Shown one piece after another: positions 25,882 to 37,420 of a stretch of DNA of 64,000 nt. Location: assembly GCF_938028735.1 (NCBI RefSeq), contig NZ_CALIMF010000014.1:124001-188000 (forward strand). Direction: 5' to 3'. The position numbers and the translations under genes were made by a program. Numbering within the stretch: position 1 is the first letter of the stretch; the number at the start of each line of letters is the position of its first letter. The stretch is from an uncultured Thermanaerothrix sp. (lineage in GTDB: Bacteria > Chloroflexota > Anaerolineae > Anaerolineales > Anaerolineaceae). The notes beneath the pieces are model-generated. The model did no database searches and was not told where the DNA came from. It saw only the letters and a program-made list of their open reading frames with translations.

Positions 25882-27060
25882 TCAGATGAGCCCTACCATT
25901 TTCCCAACCTTGTAGAAAATATCCAAAACGCGCTCCAATTGCTCATCGGTATGTGTTGCCATATAACTGGTACGCAATAATTGCATCCCAGGCGGGACTG
26001 CAGGGCTAATCACCGGATTGACGAAGACCCCATTCTCAAACAACAAGCGCCAAGTCAGGAATGTTTTCTCATCATCGCCTATGATGATCGGAACGATGGG
26101 AGATTGAGAGTTACCAATATTGAAGCCCATCTCTTGGAACGCCTTGCGCATATGCTCGCCGATCTTGTTAACGCGTTCAATCCGCTCAGGCTCTTCGCGC
26201 ATAATGCGCAAGGCTGTCAACGCAGCCACAGCATTTGAAGCCGGAATACTAGCGCTAAAAATCAATGCGCGGGCATGATGCTTCACATAATGAATGACCT
26301 GCTCGTCTCCGGCCACAAAGCCCCCTAGTGAAGCAAAGGACTTGCTAAAAGTAGACATGATTAAGTCCACCTCATCGGTAACCCCAAAATGAGCCGCTGT
26401 GCCGCGGCCTCCTCCTAACACCCCCATGCCGTGAGCATCATCCACCATGATCCGTGCACCGTACTTCCGTGCCACGGTCACAATGTCGGGAAGAGGAGCC
26501 AGGTCTCCCCCCATGCTAAAGAGACCGTCAACTACGATTAACTTGCCGCTCTCGTCGGGAATGGAACGCAAAACCCGTTCTAGGTGCTCAACGTCATTGT
26601 GCCGAAAGCGCTCAATTTTACCAAACCCTAATCGAGCCCCGTCTACAATACTGGCATGATCGTCCTTGTCCAAAATAACCACGTCATTCCGGCCCACTAG
26701 CGCGCTGATCGTACCTAAGTTGGTTTGCATTCCAGTCGAGAATACCAGCGCAGCCTCCTTCCCAACCCACTCGGCTAATTCGTGCTCGAGTTGCTCATGT
26801 AACGCGAGTGTACCGTTAAGAAAACGGGAGCCGGTACAACTGGTGCCATAACGCTCAATGGCTTCACAGGCGGCTTTTTTCACCCTTGGGTCCGTCGTGA
26901 GACCTAGGTAGTTGTTTGAACCGCACATAATTAGGCGTTTGCCTTCAAAAACAACTTCGGTCCCCTCGTTTTCTGCCATGGGAATGAAATAAGGATAAAT
27001 CCCCTGCTCGATAGCCTGCTTGGCAATTGTAAATTCATGACATTTGGCAAAGATATCCAT
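25882..27060 (-). CDS. Alpha-oxoamine synthase (serine palmitoyltransferase- or Kbl-like)
   Basis: A 392-residue PLP enzyme that joins an acyl-CoA to an amino acid with loss of CO2. The PLP lysine is in [13 protein letters not shown] near residue 244, and [10 protein letters not shown] provides the PLP Asp and His. The C-terminal segment [14 protein letters not shown] followed by [11 protein letters not shown] resembles bacterial serine palmitoyltransferases more than BioF or Kbl, but the family members cannot be separated firmly by eye. No biotin or threonine dehydrogenase genes are nearby. It is convergent with degV and stands as a single-gene unit. Confidence 0.8.
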   Translation of the reverse strand: MDIFAKCHEFTIAKQAIEQGIYPYFIPMAENEGTEVVFEGKRLIMCGSNNYLGLTTDPRVKKAACEAIERYGTSCTGSRFLNGTLALHEQLEHELAEWVGKEAALVFSTGMQTNLGTISALVGRNDVVILDKDDHASIVDGARLGFGKIERFRHNDVEHLERVLRSIPDESGKLIVVDGLFSMGGDLAPLPDIVTVARKYGARIMVDDAHGMGVLGGGRGTAAHFGVTDEVDLIMSTFSKSFASLGGFVAGDEQVIHYVKHHARALIFSASIPASNAVAALTALRIMREEPERIERVNKIGEHMRKAFQEMGFNIGNSQSPIVPIIIGDDEKTFLTWRLLFENGVFVNPVISPAVPPGMQLLRTSYMATHTDEQLERVLDIFYKVGKMVGLI

Positions 27061-27255
27061 GGATCCCTCACATCTTTCGTTGTGGTTTATGATAAGATTG
27101 CTGAGAAAGCCCTACCCTGAAAGGTCAATTCAATGCTCTTACCCCTGGCTGGACAAGAGCTTTCCGCTATTATAACCAATAGTAAAAGCCTTTTGGGACT
27201 TTTACCGCTCAACCCATTCTGATGATCTTGGCTTCAACCTGCAATGAGGTGACTT

Positions 27256-28155
27256 ATGACATTCTTTGGTGGAATCGAAGCCGGCGGAACCAAGTTTATT
27301 TGCGCCATCGGTAATGGGCCGAATGAACTGGTAGCCCAGATACGTTTCCCGACCACCACACCAGAAGAAACCCTTAATCAAGCAACTGAATTCTTTATCC
27401 GTTTTATGGAGAAAACCCAAACTCAACTGGCGGGGATCGGTATTGCCAGTTTTGGCCCCTTAGATTTGATTGTAGGATCACCCACCTACGGTTACATCAC
27501 CTCAACCCCCAAACCGGGGTGGGCCAATGTTCCGATTCGAGACGTGCTCCAGACCCGCACTGGCTGTCCGGTTGTCATTGATACCGATGTCAACGGCGCT
27601 GCTTTAGGTGAAGGCAAATGGGGAGCAGCGCAAGGATTGCGTGATTACGTTTACCTCACCATTGGTACAGGGGTTGGCGGCGGGCTAATTGTCCAGAACC
27701 ATCCTTTTCACGGTATGCTCCACCCCGAGATGGGGCACATTCGCCTACCCCGCGATCCAGAAAAAGATCCCTTCCCTGGAAACTGTCCTTTCCATGGCGA
27801 TTGCTTTGAGGGTCTGACCAGTGGCCCAGCCTTAATGGCACGAACGGGGCAAAAACCGGAATTCCTCCCGCCCGATCACCCCATCTGGGAATTGGAAGCC
27901 GAGTACATTGCCCTGGCCCTACAATCTATCATTTGTATTGCCTCCCCTCAACGCATCATCCTGGGGGGCGGCGTCATGCAACAAAGCCATCTCTTCCCCC
28001 GCATCCGCACCTTGACCCGCCGTCTATTGAATGAATACATCCAGACCAGGGAAATCCTAGAGGAGATCGAGACTTACATCGTACCCCCTACTCTTGGGGA
28101 TATGGCCGGTGTGTTGGGTGCCATTGCCCTTGCCCAACAAATCGAATCGGCTTAA
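27256..28155 (+). CDS. ROK-family sugar kinase (fructokinase-like)
   Basis: A 299-residue ROK kinase. The ATP motif GGIEAGGTKFICAIG is at residues 5-19, the sugar-binding region has VIDTDVNGAALGEGKWG, and the second ATP loop is TIGTGVGGGLI. The ROK zinc motif is HPEMGHIRL followed by CPFHGDC, with an added cysteine-His set. These features match the fructokinase subgroup (YdhR / ScrK-like) better than NagC-type repressors, and there is no N-terminal DNA-binding domain. It would feed fructose 6-phosphate to Pgi and transketolase encoded nearby. Confidence 0.85.
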   Translation: MTFFGGIEAGGTKFICAIGNGPNELVAQIRFPTTTPEETLNQATEFFIRFMEKTQTQLAGIGIASFGPLDLIVGSPTYGYITSTPKPGWANVPIRDVLQTRTGCPVVIDTDVNGAALGEGKWGAAQGLRDYVYLTIGTGVGGGLIVQNHPFHGMLHPEMGHIRLPRDPEKDPFPGNCPFHGDCFEGLTSGPALMARTGQKPEFLPPDHPIWELEAEYIALALQSIICIASPQRIILGGGVMQQSHLFPRIRTLTRRLLNEYIQTREILEEIETYIVPPTLGDMAGVLGAIALAQQIESA

Positions 28156-28205
28156 CGCTTCCGGCACTTTATACGTCCTCAAATTCTCTATTATTCGAGG
28201 CCGCA

Positions 28206-29207
28206 ATGGATAAACCTATACTCACCTTCTTTTGCGAACTTGAAACTGAGCCACTGACAACCCTCTTTGCATCTCCCGACCTCCTTACTCAGATCAAAAA
28301 CCTGGGAGCTAGGGTCAGCTTAGGGATTCTGGATCTCAGTCCCGAACGTGCAGCCATAGTACAACGCCTAAATAGCGAGGGGATCCCTGTTCATGCCTGG
28401 TTGCTACTTCCCAAAGAACAAGGATATTGGTTCAATCTGGATAATATTACCCAAGCATATGAGCGATACGAGAAATTCAAAACCTGGAGCCACGAGCATA
28501 ACCTGCGGTGGGATGCCATTGGCCTGGATATCGAACCTGATATCCGAGTTGTTGAATATCTACGCCACAGCCATTGGCAAGGTTACTGGTATCTGGCCCG
28601 TCAGGCCTTCAATCGTGACCGAGGTGAAAGCGGGCGCCAGGCATACCAGTTGCTCGTCAATCGCATTCGCCGGGATGGTTACTTCACCGAGTCTTATCAA
28701 ATTCCGCTGATCGTGGACGAGCGCCGTACAGGATCCTCGTTGCTGCAACGCTTGCTAGGCATCGTTGATCTAGATGTCGATCGCGAGGTACTCATGCTCT
28801 ACTCCAGTTTTGTACGCCCGATAGGGGATGGGTATCTATGGAGCTATGCCTTCGATGCCCAGGCCATTGGAGTTGGTAGCACTGGGGGTGGCGTGAATTT
28901 AGAGGGCGTGGCTAACACCCGTCCACTTAGCTGGGCAGAATTGCAACGTGATCTTCTGTTAGCCTTTCAGCACACTGATTTCATCTACATTTTCAGCCTG
29001 GAAGGGTGCGTCGAGCAGGGTTTCTTACCCCTGATCCGTGAACTGGATTGGCAGCAGAAGCCCTATATTCCTATACAGGCCACCAAGCAGGTTGATCGCT
29101 GGCGCCGATGGGGTCGGTTGGGATTGTGGGTATTGGCACGCCCATGGGTGCCGGCGCTTGCACTTCTTATGTTACTAACGATGCTCTTCCGCAATCGTCG
29201 GAAATGA
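28206..29207 (+). CDS. Unknown barrel-like protein with C-terminal membrane anchor
   Basis: A 333-residue protein without a recognised family. The alternating strand-helix pattern (VSLGILDLS, IPVHAWLLLP, WDAIGLDIEPD, IPLIVDERR, FIYIFSLEGCVEQGFLP) resembles a TIM-barrel glycoside hydrolase. The acidic pair in GLDIEPD at a strand end and the E in FSLEGC are suggestive catalytic-type positions. A single transmembrane helix and basic RNRRK tail lie at residues 310-333; there is no signal peptide. It is probably co-transcribed with the ROK kinase 50 bases upstream. Function is unknown; a glycosidase-like role is only an inference. Confidence 0.55.
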   Translation: MDKPILTFFCELETEPLTTLFASPDLLTQIKNLGARVSLGILDLSPERAAIVQRLNSEGIPVHAWLLLPKEQGYWFNLDNITQAYERYEKFKTWSHEHNLRWDAIGLDIEPDIRVVEYLRHSHWQGYWYLARQAFNRDRGESGRQAYQLLVNRIRRDGYFTESYQIPLIVDERRTGSSLLQRLLGIVDLDVDREVLMLYSSFVRPIGDGYLWSYAFDAQAIGVGSTGGGVNLEGVANTRPLSWAELQRDLLLAFQHTDFIYIFSLEGCVEQGFLPLIRELDWQQKPYIPIQATKQVDRWRRWGRLGLWVLARPWVPALALLMLLTMLFRNRRK

Positions 29208-29225
29208 TCAACGGATCCCCGACTT

Positions 29226-29256
29226 CCACTGCCCACCCCAGACAGGTGGGCAGTGG
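29226..29256. terminator. Inverted repeat between convergent genes
   Basis: A perfect 12-bp stem CCACTGCCCACC / GGTGGGCAGTGG with a 7-base loop lies between the ends of the unknown barrel-like gene and tal-pgi. It has no T tract on either strand, so it is a likely but non-classical terminator. Confidence 0.6.
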
Positions 29257-29259
29257 GGG

Positions 29260-32049
29260 TTAGAAATCCAACAACTCCTCAAGGGAGATGTCCTTGAGAT
29301 GCAGATAAAGAATGCGGCGCCCCCGTGCTCTTAACGCCTCAAAATCTCCCAAGGCTTGGGCGCGTTCGAGAATACCAAATCGAATCCCCTGCCCTGGGAT
29401 CTCAAAATCAACTTTGGGCTCATAGGTGATTTGGAGAAACACGCCGCGATTGGGTCCACCTTTGTGCAACTGCCCGGTTGAATGCAGAAAACGCGGCCCG
29501 AAGCCTAAAGTAGTGGCACACCCGGTAACCTCAAGAATTTTCTTGCGCAGCGCTTGTAGAATTCTCATCGTCCATTCATTGCGCGGGAGGTACGCATTAA
29601 TCGCTACGTAGTCACCCGGCACTGCCAGCCTGATAAATGACCTCAGTAGGTCCACTAGGGATGGCGTGTCTCCGCTAATTTGCAGGGAAGTGAAAGCGCC
29701 CACTTTTCCATTTTCCCACTGGGGCGATTCTACAGATAGGACGCCATGAGACTGAAAACCTGCCAGCAATGCACGAGTGCGGCTTTTGCTGTCTTCCACA
29801 TCCGGTTGATCAAAGGCATTGACCCGCAAATACGCACACGCAATAGCGACCGCCACTTCCCACCGGTACATTTCTGCGCCCAGATCATACACATCTCTAA
29901 ATCTGAACGTCAACACAGGATGCTCGGCGGCCAGCAGGGCCTGAGCACGTGCTTCTTGTGCACCGCCAAGACGAAAATAGATAAACAGCCGGTCCTGTCC
30001 ATAACCGTCTACGGCAACCTCGGGTTCTTGATCCACCGGGATGATACCACGTCCATCTTTACCACTCGATTCGGCAACCAGTTGCTCCAGCCATGCACCC
30101 AGAGGAAATAGCTCCGGATCGGCTAGGAAGGTCAATTTGTCACGCCCTTGCACCGCAGCCAGCCCCAGCAAAACACCCAAGACTAAACCCGGGTTACGTC
30201 CTGCGGGTTGGTTCGGCAGACACTGCTCCATCATGTTTTCTGCCCGCCCCAATAGTTGGGCAACATTCATCCCCAACAATGCACCGGGCACCAAACCAAA
30301 TGCAGTCAGGGCCGAGTATCGTCCACCCACTAGGGGATCCCCATAGATAATCTCCCGGAACGCGCGCTCATATGCCAATTTGGCAAGTGGGGTTTCCGGG
30401 TCAGTAATGGCAATGAAGTGGCGCCCGGGTGTTGTATCGCCGTGGGATTTCACCCACTCCCAGAAATACTCCATCAAGGCGTGGACCTCAACCGTCGTCC
30501 CCGACTTGCTTGATACAATGAACAAGGTTTCGCCCCACTTAATACGACTCACAACCTCTGCAATTTGTTCGGGGTCTGTGGTATCAAGCACTGTCAAACG
30601 CAACCCCGGTTGGTTGCCGACCTGCCCCACCCCAAAAATCAGAGCAAATACCTCCGGCGCCAGGGATGAGCCTCCCATCCCCAACAATACGGCCTCCCGA
30701 TATCCCTCTTTGACCAACTGGAGTGCCAATGCACTCAGAGAAGGCAAAAGAGTGCGACTCTTTTGTGGGGCAATCAACCACCCTAGGCGCCGTCTCACTT
30801 CCGCTTGACCCTCTGGGTCGTCTGTCCACAGGCTCGCATCTGCCTCGAAAAGCCGCTGAATATAGTGCTCATGAGCAACGCGCGCAACCTGGGCTGCCAA
30901 AACGGTACTGAAAGGTCCCAGTTCTGCCACGGCGGCCTGCCGGCGTTCTTCAATCGTTTTCAAGAGGGCTTCGAAGGCACTCGCAAAGGCCCTCACACCT
31001 TCATCTTCAAGTTCTTGTGTCACCTGCGCCATAGAGATCCCCAGCTGTTCGAGAGCAGCGATGATCTTTTTCTCTTCATCCACCTTTGCGCTTAAGGTCA
31101 CTTGCGCTATCCCATGATCGGCGAAAGCCGCCAGAGTTTGAGGGGGCACAGTGTTAACAGTCTGGGGGCCAATGAGCTCTTCTACGTAAAGTACGTCCCG
31201 ATAGGCCGGGTTTTTCGTGCTCGTTGAAGCCCATAAGGGTCGCTGCACTTTGGCTCCGTGGCGCGCAAGTGCTTTAAAACGCTCATTTCCAAATGCCTCC
31301 AAGAATTGGGCATAGGCTAGACGAGCATTGGCAATGGCTGCTTTGCCCATGAGAGCGCGAGCCTGTTCTGCCTCAGGCCCTTCGCGGCGCAGGATCTCCT
31401 CTAAACGCTTATCCACTTTGGTATCTACACGGGAGATAAAAAAGGAAGCCACTGAGGCGATCCGATCAACCGGTAGGCCTGCCGCTAGCCGGTCCTCTAG
31501 TCCACTCAGATAGGCCTCAATCACCTGAGCATAACGTTCTAGTGAAAAAATCAAGGTTACATTAACATTGATCCCTTCATAAATGGCGCGACGAATAGCC
31601 GGCAACCCTGGTAACGTGGCGGGAATCTTAATCATTAAGTTCGGCCGCGCAACCAAGTTCCACAAGCGCTTTGCTTCCGCCACAGTCCCTTCGGTATCAT
31701 ATGCTAAGGTTGGGGCCACTTCCAGGCTGACATAACCATCCTCACCCTGACTGGCTTCGTACAACGACAGAAACAAGTCTGCCGCCTTCTGAATATCTTC
31801 AATGGTCAACTGATCATAGATTTGGCGCGCTGACCACCCTGCCCAGGCCATGGATTGAATCGCAACATCATAATCGTTAGAATGAGCAATGGCCTGATGA
31901 AAGATTGTTGGATTAGAGGTAACACCACGGATAATCCCCTCAGTGACCATTTGGGCCAGTTCACCATCCTCCAGGAGACGCCGTTGAATATTGTCATACC
32001 ACAGCGACTGCCCTAATGCATGGAGTTTCTGAATTGCTTCTGCGCTCAT
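29260..32049 (-). CDS. tal-pgi: Bifunctional transaldolase / glucose-6-phosphate isomerase
   Basis: A 929-residue fusion. Residues 1 to about 370 are transaldolase (type 2): the Schiff-base lysine is in [14 protein letters not shown], followed by [15 protein letters not shown]. Residues about 400-929 are phosphoglucose isomerase, with [25 protein letters not shown] and a C-terminal [15 protein letters not shown]. The ATG at 32049 is preferred because of GGGAGTGA upstream. Such fusions are known in Chloroflexi and some other groups. It links glycolysis and the pentose phosphate pathway by making and using fructose 6-phosphate. It follows rpiB and tkt on the same strand. Confidence 0.93.
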   Translation of the reverse strand: MSAEAIQKLHALGQSLWYDNIQRRLLEDGELAQMVTEGIIRGVTSNPTIFHQAIAHSNDYDVAIQSMAWAGWSARQIYDQLTIEDIQKAADLFLSLYEASQGEDGYVSLEVAPTLAYDTEGTVAEAKRLWNLVARPNLMIKIPATLPGLPAIRRAIYEGINVNVTLIFSLERYAQVIEAYLSGLEDRLAAGLPVDRIASVASFFISRVDTKVDKRLEEILRREGPEAEQARALMGKAAIANARLAYAQFLEAFGNERFKALARHGAKVQRPLWASTSTKNPAYRDVLYVEELIGPQTVNTVPPQTLAAFADHGIAQVTLSAKVDEEKKIIAALEQLGISMAQVTQELEDEGVRAFASAFEALLKTIEERRQAAVAELGPFSTVLAAQVARVAHEHYIQRLFEADASLWTDDPEGQAEVRRRLGWLIAPQKSRTLLPSLSALALQLVKEGYREAVLLGMGGSSLAPEVFALIFGVGQVGNQPGLRLTVLDTTDPEQIAEVVSRIKWGETLFIVSSKSGTTVEVHALMEYFWEWVKSHGDTTPGRHFIAITDPETPLAKLAYERAFREIIYGDPLVGGRYSALTAFGLVPGALLGMNVAQLLGRAENMMEQCLPNQPAGRNPGLVLGVLLGLAAVQGRDKLTFLADPELFPLGAWLEQLVAESSGKDGRGIIPVDQEPEVAVDGYGQDRLFIYFRLGGAQEARAQALLAAEHPVLTFRFRDVYDLGAEMYRWEVAVAIACAYLRVNAFDQPDVEDSKSRTRALLAGFQSHGVLSVESPQWENGKVGAFTSLQISGDTPSLVDLLRSFIRLAVPGDYVAINAYLPRNEWTMRILQALRKKILEVTGCATTLGFGPRFLHSTGQLHKGGPNRGVFLQITYEPKVDFEIPGQGIRFGILERAQALGDFEALRARGRRILYLHLKDISLEELLDF

Positions 32050-32086
32050 GGTCTTCACTCCCATCCGAATCGCTTAGTTCCTTTGA

Positions 32087-32542
32087 CTATGAACGTTGAG
32101 CCTCATTTTCTAAAGCCCGCACCTTTTCAAAACGACGCCGGTAACGATCCTCACCCAGAAACTTGGCCATCAAAAAGGCACGCACAATTTCTTTAGCCAG
32201 TTCAGGGCCAATGATCCGCCCACCCAAGCAAAGCGTATTCATATTGTCGTGCTCAACTCCCTGGTGGGCCGAATAGGTATCATGACACACACCCGCATAA
32301 ACGCCCTGCATCTTGTTTGCAGCAATGTTGACTCCGATCCCAGAAGCACAAATCAAAATAGCGCGCTCAACCTCACCGCGTTGGAGCGCCCGACCTGCCT
32401 TTTCTGCAAAATCGGGGTAATCGACCCGTTCCTCGCTATCTACACCAAAATCCACTACCTCATGACCCAATGAGCGTACGGCTTCAACGACTGAAGCCTT
32501 GAGGGGGAATCCCCCATGGTCACATGCAATGGCTACACGCAT
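32087..32542 (-). CDS. rpiB: Ribose-5-phosphate isomerase B
   Basis: A 151-residue RpiB/LacAB-type isomerase that interconverts ribose 5-phosphate and ribulose 5-phosphate. The N-terminal phosphate-binding ACDHGGFPLK is at residues 6-15. The catalytic cysteine is in ILICASGIGVNIAANK near residue 68, with the His of CHDTYSAHQGVEHDN later. Length and motifs are standard. It lies 14 bases downstream of tkt and 38 bases upstream of tal-pgi, so the three form a pentose phosphate operon. Confidence 0.95.
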   Translation of the reverse strand: MRVAIACDHGGFPLKASVVEAVRSLGHEVVDFGVDSEERVDYPDFAEKAGRALQRGEVERAILICASGIGVNIAANKMQGVYAGVCHDTYSAHQGVEHDNMNTLCLGGRIIGPELAKEIVRAFLMAKFLGEDRYRRRFEKVRALENEAQRS

Positions 32543-32555
32543 TTTTGTGCCTCCT

Positions 32556-34571
32556 TTATGCCTCTACGCCCAGCAATCCGCGGGCTTCACGAAGAATATC
32601 GGCAACGGTCAGACCGAATTTTTCATAAATAACTTTATACGGAGCCGAAGCACCAAAGCGGTGGATGCCCAGAACCCGCCCTTTGTTACCAACCCAGCGC
32701 TCCCAGCCCAGAGGGCGTGCCGCTTCTATCGCTAAGCGACGTTCGATGGTGGGCGGCAAGACCTCATCTTGATACCCACGATCCTGCACCTCAAACAATT
32801 CCCAACTTGGGAAGGAAACCAGACGTACATTGTAACCTTCTGCGGCCAGCGCATAGCCTGCTTCAACAATCAGGCTCACCTCCGAACCGGTTGCCATCAG
32901 GATGATCTGCGGACGACCGCCTCCCAAATCAGCCAGCACATAGGCCCCGCGCCGCAATCCCTCGGCCGGCGCCAGTACTGAGCGATCCATCACCGGGATT
33001 GCTTGCCGACTCAGCACCAGCGCCGTTGGCCCATCGCGACGCTCAATAGCCACCTTCCATGCCTCACGCACTTCATTTGCATCCGCCGGACGAATGACCA
33101 CTAAATGGGGAATCGCCCGTAGCGCAGGTAAATGCTCTATGGGTTGGTGGGTGGGGCCATCCTCTCCTAAACCAATGGAGTCGTGGGTGAAAATCCATAT
33201 GCTCCCAATGTGAGACAGCGCCGAAAGTCGCACCGCCGGACGCATGTAGTCTGAAAAGACCAGAAAAGTGGCCCCAAAGGGAATGATCCCTTTGTACAAT
33301 GCCATACCGTTTACAATTGCTCCCATGCCATGCTCGCGTACCCCGAAATGGAGATAGCGCCCAATGGGGTTTTCGGCCTGGAACGCCGTCGTACAACTCA
33401 TCCAGGTGTTATTCGAAGGCGTTAAGTCTGCTGAGCCTCCCATGAGTTCGGGCAGACGTACGGCGAGAGCATTTAATACCTTCCCCGAAGCCGCGCGCGT
33501 GGCAATGCCCTTCGGGTCGGGATCAAACACAGGCAAGTCCTGATCCCATCCCTCCGGCAACTGGCCCTGTATACGCCGCTCAAACTCGGCAGCCAATTCC
33601 GGGTAGGCCCGGCGGTAAGCCTCAAACTGCCGCTGCCAGGCCGCCTCTGCTGCCGCTCCGTCCCCAACGGCCTGGCGGTAGAAAGCCAGCACATCATCCG
33701 GAATGTAAAACATGGGCTCCAGCGGCCATCCCAAGCGCTCCTTGGCACCACGCAACTCGTCCTCCCCTGGCGGCTCTCCATGCGCCTTAGCCGTCCCCTG
33801 GCGCGTGGGTAATCCATAGCCAATCTGGGTACGGCAGATGATCAAAGAGGGACGCGGGTCTGCTTTGGCCGCACGGATGGCCGCATCAATGGCCGCCACA
33901 TTATTTCCGTCCGCTACGTGTAACACTTGCCATCCATAGGCCTCAAAACGGCGAGCACGATCCTCAGTAAAGGTCAAATCGGTTGAGCCATCAATGGAAA
34001 TGCGATTATCATCGTAAAGGTAAATTAACCGGCCTAATCGCAAGTGTCCTGCTAGTGAAGCGGCCTCAGAGGCTACCCCCTCCATCAAGTCCCCATCCGT
34101 GACCAGAGCATATATGTGGTGATCCACGATATCAAAGCCCGGACGGTTGAACTCTGCCGCCAGGTGGGCAGCCGCAATCGCCATTCCAACCCCGTTGGCG
34201 AACCCTTGCCCCAACGGGCCGGTGGTAGTTTCAACTCCTGGCGTCAGTCCATACTCTGGATGCCCCGGCGTTTTACTTCCCCACTGACGAAACCGTTTGA
34301 GTTCTTCTAGAGAGAGATCATAGCCAGTCAGATGCAATAAGGCGTAAAGAAGAGCACATCCATGCCCACCCGAGAGGATGAAGCGATCACGGTTGGGCCA
34401 GTTAGGATTGTGGGGGTTGTGCTTGAGATGACGGGTCCATACTGTATAGGCGATTGCCGCCGCCCCCATCGGCAACCCCGGATGACCCGAATTGGCATTT
34501 TGCACGGCGTCCGCAGAGAGGAATCGCAAGGTATTGATGGCTCGCAATTCAAACTCAGGATCAGTAACCAT
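32556..34571 (-). CDS. tkt: Transketolase
   Basis: A 671-residue transketolase; the ATG at 34571 is chosen because AAGGAG lies just upstream, while the longer frame has no such site. The ThDP-binding region runs [23 protein letters not shown] to the [11 protein letters not shown] segment. The N-terminal [10 protein letters not shown] and the central [15 protein letters not shown] hold the catalytic His residues. The enzyme transfers two-carbon units between sugar phosphates. It is the first gene of tkt-rpiB-tal/pgi, which together with zwf covers most of the pentose phosphate cycle. There is no obvious regulator. Confidence 0.96.
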   Translation of the reverse strand: MVTDPEFELRAINTLRFLSADAVQNANSGHPGLPMGAAAIAYTVWTRHLKHNPHNPNWPNRDRFILSGGHGCALLYALLHLTGYDLSLEELKRFRQWGSKTPGHPEYGLTPGVETTTGPLGQGFANGVGMAIAAAHLAAEFNRPGFDIVDHHIYALVTDGDLMEGVASEAASLAGHLRLGRLIYLYDDNRISIDGSTDLTFTEDRARRFEAYGWQVLHVADGNNVAAIDAAIRAAKADPRPSLIICRTQIGYGLPTRQGTAKAHGEPPGEDELRGAKERLGWPLEPMFYIPDDVLAFYRQAVGDGAAAEAAWQRQFEAYRRAYPELAAEFERRIQGQLPEGWDQDLPVFDPDPKGIATRAASGKVLNALAVRLPELMGGSADLTPSNNTWMSCTTAFQAENPIGRYLHFGVREHGMGAIVNGMALYKGIIPFGATFLVFSDYMRPAVRLSALSHIGSIWIFTHDSIGLGEDGPTHQPIEHLPALRAIPHLVVIRPADANEVREAWKVAIERRDGPTALVLSRQAIPVMDRSVLAPAEGLRRGAYVLADLGGGRPQIILMATGSEVSLIVEAGYALAAEGYNVRLVSFPSWELFEVQDRGYQDEVLPPTIERRLAIEAARPLGWERWVGNKGRVLGIHRFGASAPYKVIYEKFGLTVADILREARGLLGVEA

Positions 34572-34663
34572 GACGAGGCTCCTTAGAGAAAAGATCAGAG
34601 TATAAAAGCGCAGGAATCGAATTGTCAAAATTCTACCATCAAACTATGCAGCCTTTCCGATAA

Positions 34664-34701
34664 AACAAAAGGGCTCGCACAGCTGTGCAAGCCCTTTTGT
34701 T
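34664..34701 (-). terminator. Rho-independent terminator of the copper operon
   Basis: The long stem AACAAAAGGGCT / AGCCCTTTTGTT (34664-34675 with 34690-34701), continued by GCACAG/CTGTGC, carries a T-rich tail on the minus strand just after the copA stop. Confidence 0.88.
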
Positions 34702-34713
34702 GGATTCTCCTCA

Positions 34714-37146
34714 TTAATCCAATCGCACGCGCTGTAGACGCAGGCTATTGGTCACCACGAAAACGCTACTAAAGGCCATAGCCAGTGCTGCCAGAATTGG
34801 ATTTAAATATCCCAACGCTGCCGCGGGAATGAGAAGCACATTGTAAAAGAAAGCCCAGAAAAGGTTCTGCCGGATGGTACGTGAGGTCTTGCGCGAAAGC
34901 AAAATGGCTTTTGCTACGCCTCGCAAGTCCCCTCCAACGAGTGTAACCGGCGCGGTAGCCATGGCAATGTCGGTACCCGTTCCAATGGCAATGCCCACAT
35001 CGGCCTGCGCCAGCGCAGGCGCATCGTTGATACCATCCCCTACCATTGCTACCACATTGCCACCCTCCTGCAAAGCCTTTATGGTCTCAGCCTTGTGTTG
35101 AGGCAAAACCTCGGCAATGACCTCTTCAATTTCAACTTGAGCAGCGATGGCTAGGGCCGTTGGTCGCTGATCCCCTGTGAGCATAATAACTCGCAGTCCT
35201 AGATCCTTTAACGCGCGCACACCTTCACGAGCGCCCTCCTGCAGGGTATCCGCGATCCCAATCACGCCATAAAGTACGCCATCCACAGCCACAAGCACCG
35301 GAGTTCGGGCTTCAGTTCGGATCTTTTCCACCACGGGGGCTAACCCATTAAGCGCCAAGCCTCGCCTCTGAAACATACCCAGGCTTCCCACAGTCACTCG
35401 ATGGCCTTGAACCTCCGCCTCAACTCCTTGCCCAATTTCAACACTAAACCCAGATGGCGTTTCTAGGGAAAGCCCACGAGCAATTGCCTCAGCCACAATT
35501 GCTTCTCCCAACGGGTGACCACTGACCTGTTCCACGCTGGCAGCCAGCTGAAGCAAGTAGTTTTCATCCCGCCCAGCGCGCCACTCTGGGGCAACAAAAA
35601 AGTGCGTGACCCGCGGCTGCCCACGGGTCAAGGTACCTGTCTTGTCCAGCACCACTACATTCACTTGCCCAGCCCGCTCCAGCGCCTCACTGCTGCGAAA
35701 AAGAATCCCCAATTCTGCGCCCTTGCCAGTGCCTACCATAACCGCCGTTGGAGTAGCCAAGCCCAGAGCACATGGACAAGCAATAACCAGTACCGCCACC
35801 ATATGGATTAAGGCACGAGCAAAAGTCGCATTGATATCCCCGGGTATGGGAACCAGAAAATACCAGACCCCAAACGTTATCAGGGCAATCAAAAGGACTA
35901 GAGGAACAAAAACTGCTGAAATACGGTCCGCCAGGCGCTGGATCGGGGCTTTACTGGCCTGAGCCTCCTGCACCAATCGTACAATTTGCGCCAACAGGGT
36001 ATCCTTGCCAATACGGGTGGCCTCAAATCGCAAATAACCCTGCTTATTCAAAGTGCCCCCAATAACAGAGTCCCCAGGTTTCTTTTCCACCGGTAATGAC
36101 TCACCGGTTAACATTGATTCATCCACCGTTGAATGGCCTTCTATCACCACACCATCCACCGGAATGCGCTCACCCGGTCGCACCAGTACCATATCACCCC
36201 GCTGAACTTCCTCAACAGGTACTTCAAGTTCTTGGCCCTCACGCACCACGCGAGCCGTTTTCGATTGTAGCCCCATCAACTTGCGAATGGCCTCGCTGGT
36301 CATTCCACGCGCGCGGGCCTCCAGAAACTTTCCCAACCGCACCAAGGTGATGATAACCGCAGAGGTTTCAAAATAAACGTGGCCCTTAAGCCATCCCAAA
36401 ACCACGGCTACGGAGTACAAATAAGCCACTGAGGAGCCCATGGCGATTAGGACATCCATGTTAGCAGCCCCGTTACGTACCGCATTGTACCCATTCCGAT
36501 AATACTGCCAACCCACGTAGAATTGGACGGGTGTCGCTAGCAGCCACAAAAGGACATCAAACCAGCGAGCGTGAGCCAAAGCCATAGGTAACCACCCTAG
36601 GTCACGCCCCATTGCCAGTAAGAAAAGTGGCAGGGTAAACATTAATCCTACAATGAGCAGGTGCCTTTGCTGAGCCATCTCTCGATGCCGGGCTTCAGCT
36701 TCCGCATCTTGAAAATCAACCTGACCCTCAACTACCTCAAAGCCCACGCGACGTACGACCCGCCGCAGGTCCTGCTGACTAACCAGGGTAGGAATATACC
36801 GCACGAAGATTTGATTGGTCGGATACACAACCTGGACTTCTCGTACTCCTTCCAGTTGAGTCAGTGCTCGTTCTAGGCGACGAGCATCATTAACATCGCT
36901 CAACCCCTGCACCAACCAGCGCACTTCACCCGTAGCAACGCCGTACCCAGCACGTTCCACTCGAGCAACCAAGTCTTGCAGACGGGTCAAGGTGGGATCA
37001 AAAATCACCGTAGCGCGCTCTGAAGCCAGGTTAACGGCAACATGCGCCACTCCCTTTTCTTTCTTAATGCTGCGCTCAATGGTAGCAACACAGTTGGCAC
37101 ATGTCATTCCAGTAATAGGCAGCACTACTTGCTGCGTTTTTTCCAT
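34714..37146 (-). CDS. copA: Copper-exporting P-type ATPase
   Basis: An 810-residue P1B ATPase. The ATG at 37146 is chosen for its AGGAGGT site. The N-terminal metal-binding domain has GMTCANC (C16-x2-C19). A second ferredoxin-like repeat at about residues 80-145 has lost the CxxC (GLSDVND at the matching place). Eight membrane segments follow, with the copper-transport CPC in [11 protein letters not shown], phosphorylation motif [15 protein letters not shown] and [15 protein letters not shown] plus the NSLR-like C-terminal tail indicate Cu(I). It is the last gene of the csoR-copZ-copA operon. Confidence 0.95.
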   Translation of the reverse strand: MEKTQQVVLPITGMTCANCVATIERSIKKEKGVAHVAVNLASERATVIFDPTLTRLQDLVARVERAGYGVATGEVRWLVQGLSDVNDARRLERALTQLEGVREVQVVYPTNQIFVRYIPTLVSQQDLRRVVRRVGFEVVEGQVDFQDAEAEARHREMAQQRHLLIVGLMFTLPLFLLAMGRDLGWLPMALAHARWFDVLLWLLATPVQFYVGWQYYRNGYNAVRNGAANMDVLIAMGSSVAYLYSVAVVLGWLKGHVYFETSAVIITLVRLGKFLEARARGMTSEAIRKLMGLQSKTARVVREGQELEVPVEEVQRGDMVLVRPGERIPVDGVVIEGHSTVDESMLTGESLPVEKKPGDSVIGGTLNKQGYLRFEATRIGKDTLLAQIVRLVQEAQASKAPIQRLADRISAVFVPLVLLIALITFGVWYFLVPIPGDINATFARALIHMVAVLVIACPCALGLATPTAVMVGTGKGAELGILFRSSEALERAGQVNVVVLDKTGTLTRGQPRVTHFFVAPEWRAGRDENYLLQLAASVEQVSGHPLGEAIVAEAIARGLSLETPSGFSVEIGQGVEAEVQGHRVTVGSLGMFQRRGLALNGLAPVVEKIRTEARTPVLVAVDGVLYGVIGIADTLQEGAREGVRALKDLGLRVIMLTGDQRPTALAIAAQVEIEEVIAEVLPQHKAETIKALQEGGNVVAMVGDGINDAPALAQADVGIAIGTGTDIAMATAPVTLVGGDLRGVAKAILLSRKTSRTIRQNLFWAFFYNVLLIPAAALGYLNPILAALAMAFSSVFVVTNSLRLQRVRLD

Positions 37147-37205
37147 AGCTACCTCCTGCAATGACCTCGGGACGGGAAAACACCCTGAGGTCAAACAAAC
37201 ACCCA

Positions 37206-37415
37206 CTAGACCCTTTGGGGAGGGTAATTGATCTCTACCAGCAATCTCTCAATACCTTCTAGAGTCGCTGGGGCCTCAAACTGAACTCTGACCTTTTTGC
37301 TGGAAAGATCGGCTTCCACAGAGCGTACTCCGTTCAGTTCCTGTAATTCCATTTTGATTGTGTGGATGCAATGGGCGCAGTGGATGGCCGGTACATAGAA
37401 TTCAACTTCTGACAT
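37206..37415 (-). CDS. copZ: Copper chaperone CopZ
   Basis: A 69-residue HMA-domain protein with the metal site HCAHC near residues 12-16 in [17 protein letters not shown]. It should hold Cu(I) and hand it to CopA or remove it from CsoR. The flanking pattern ([19 protein letters not shown]) is typical of the betaalphabetabetaalphabeta fold. It lies 5 bases downstream of csoR and 59 bases upstream of copA. The CAHC sequence differs from the common MTCxxC only in the residue before the first Cys. Confidence 0.9.
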   Translation of the reverse strand: MSEVEFYVPAIHCAHCIHTIKMELQELNGVRSVEADLSSKKVRVQFEAPATLEGIERLLVEINYPPQRV

Positions 37416-37420
37416 GGCGC

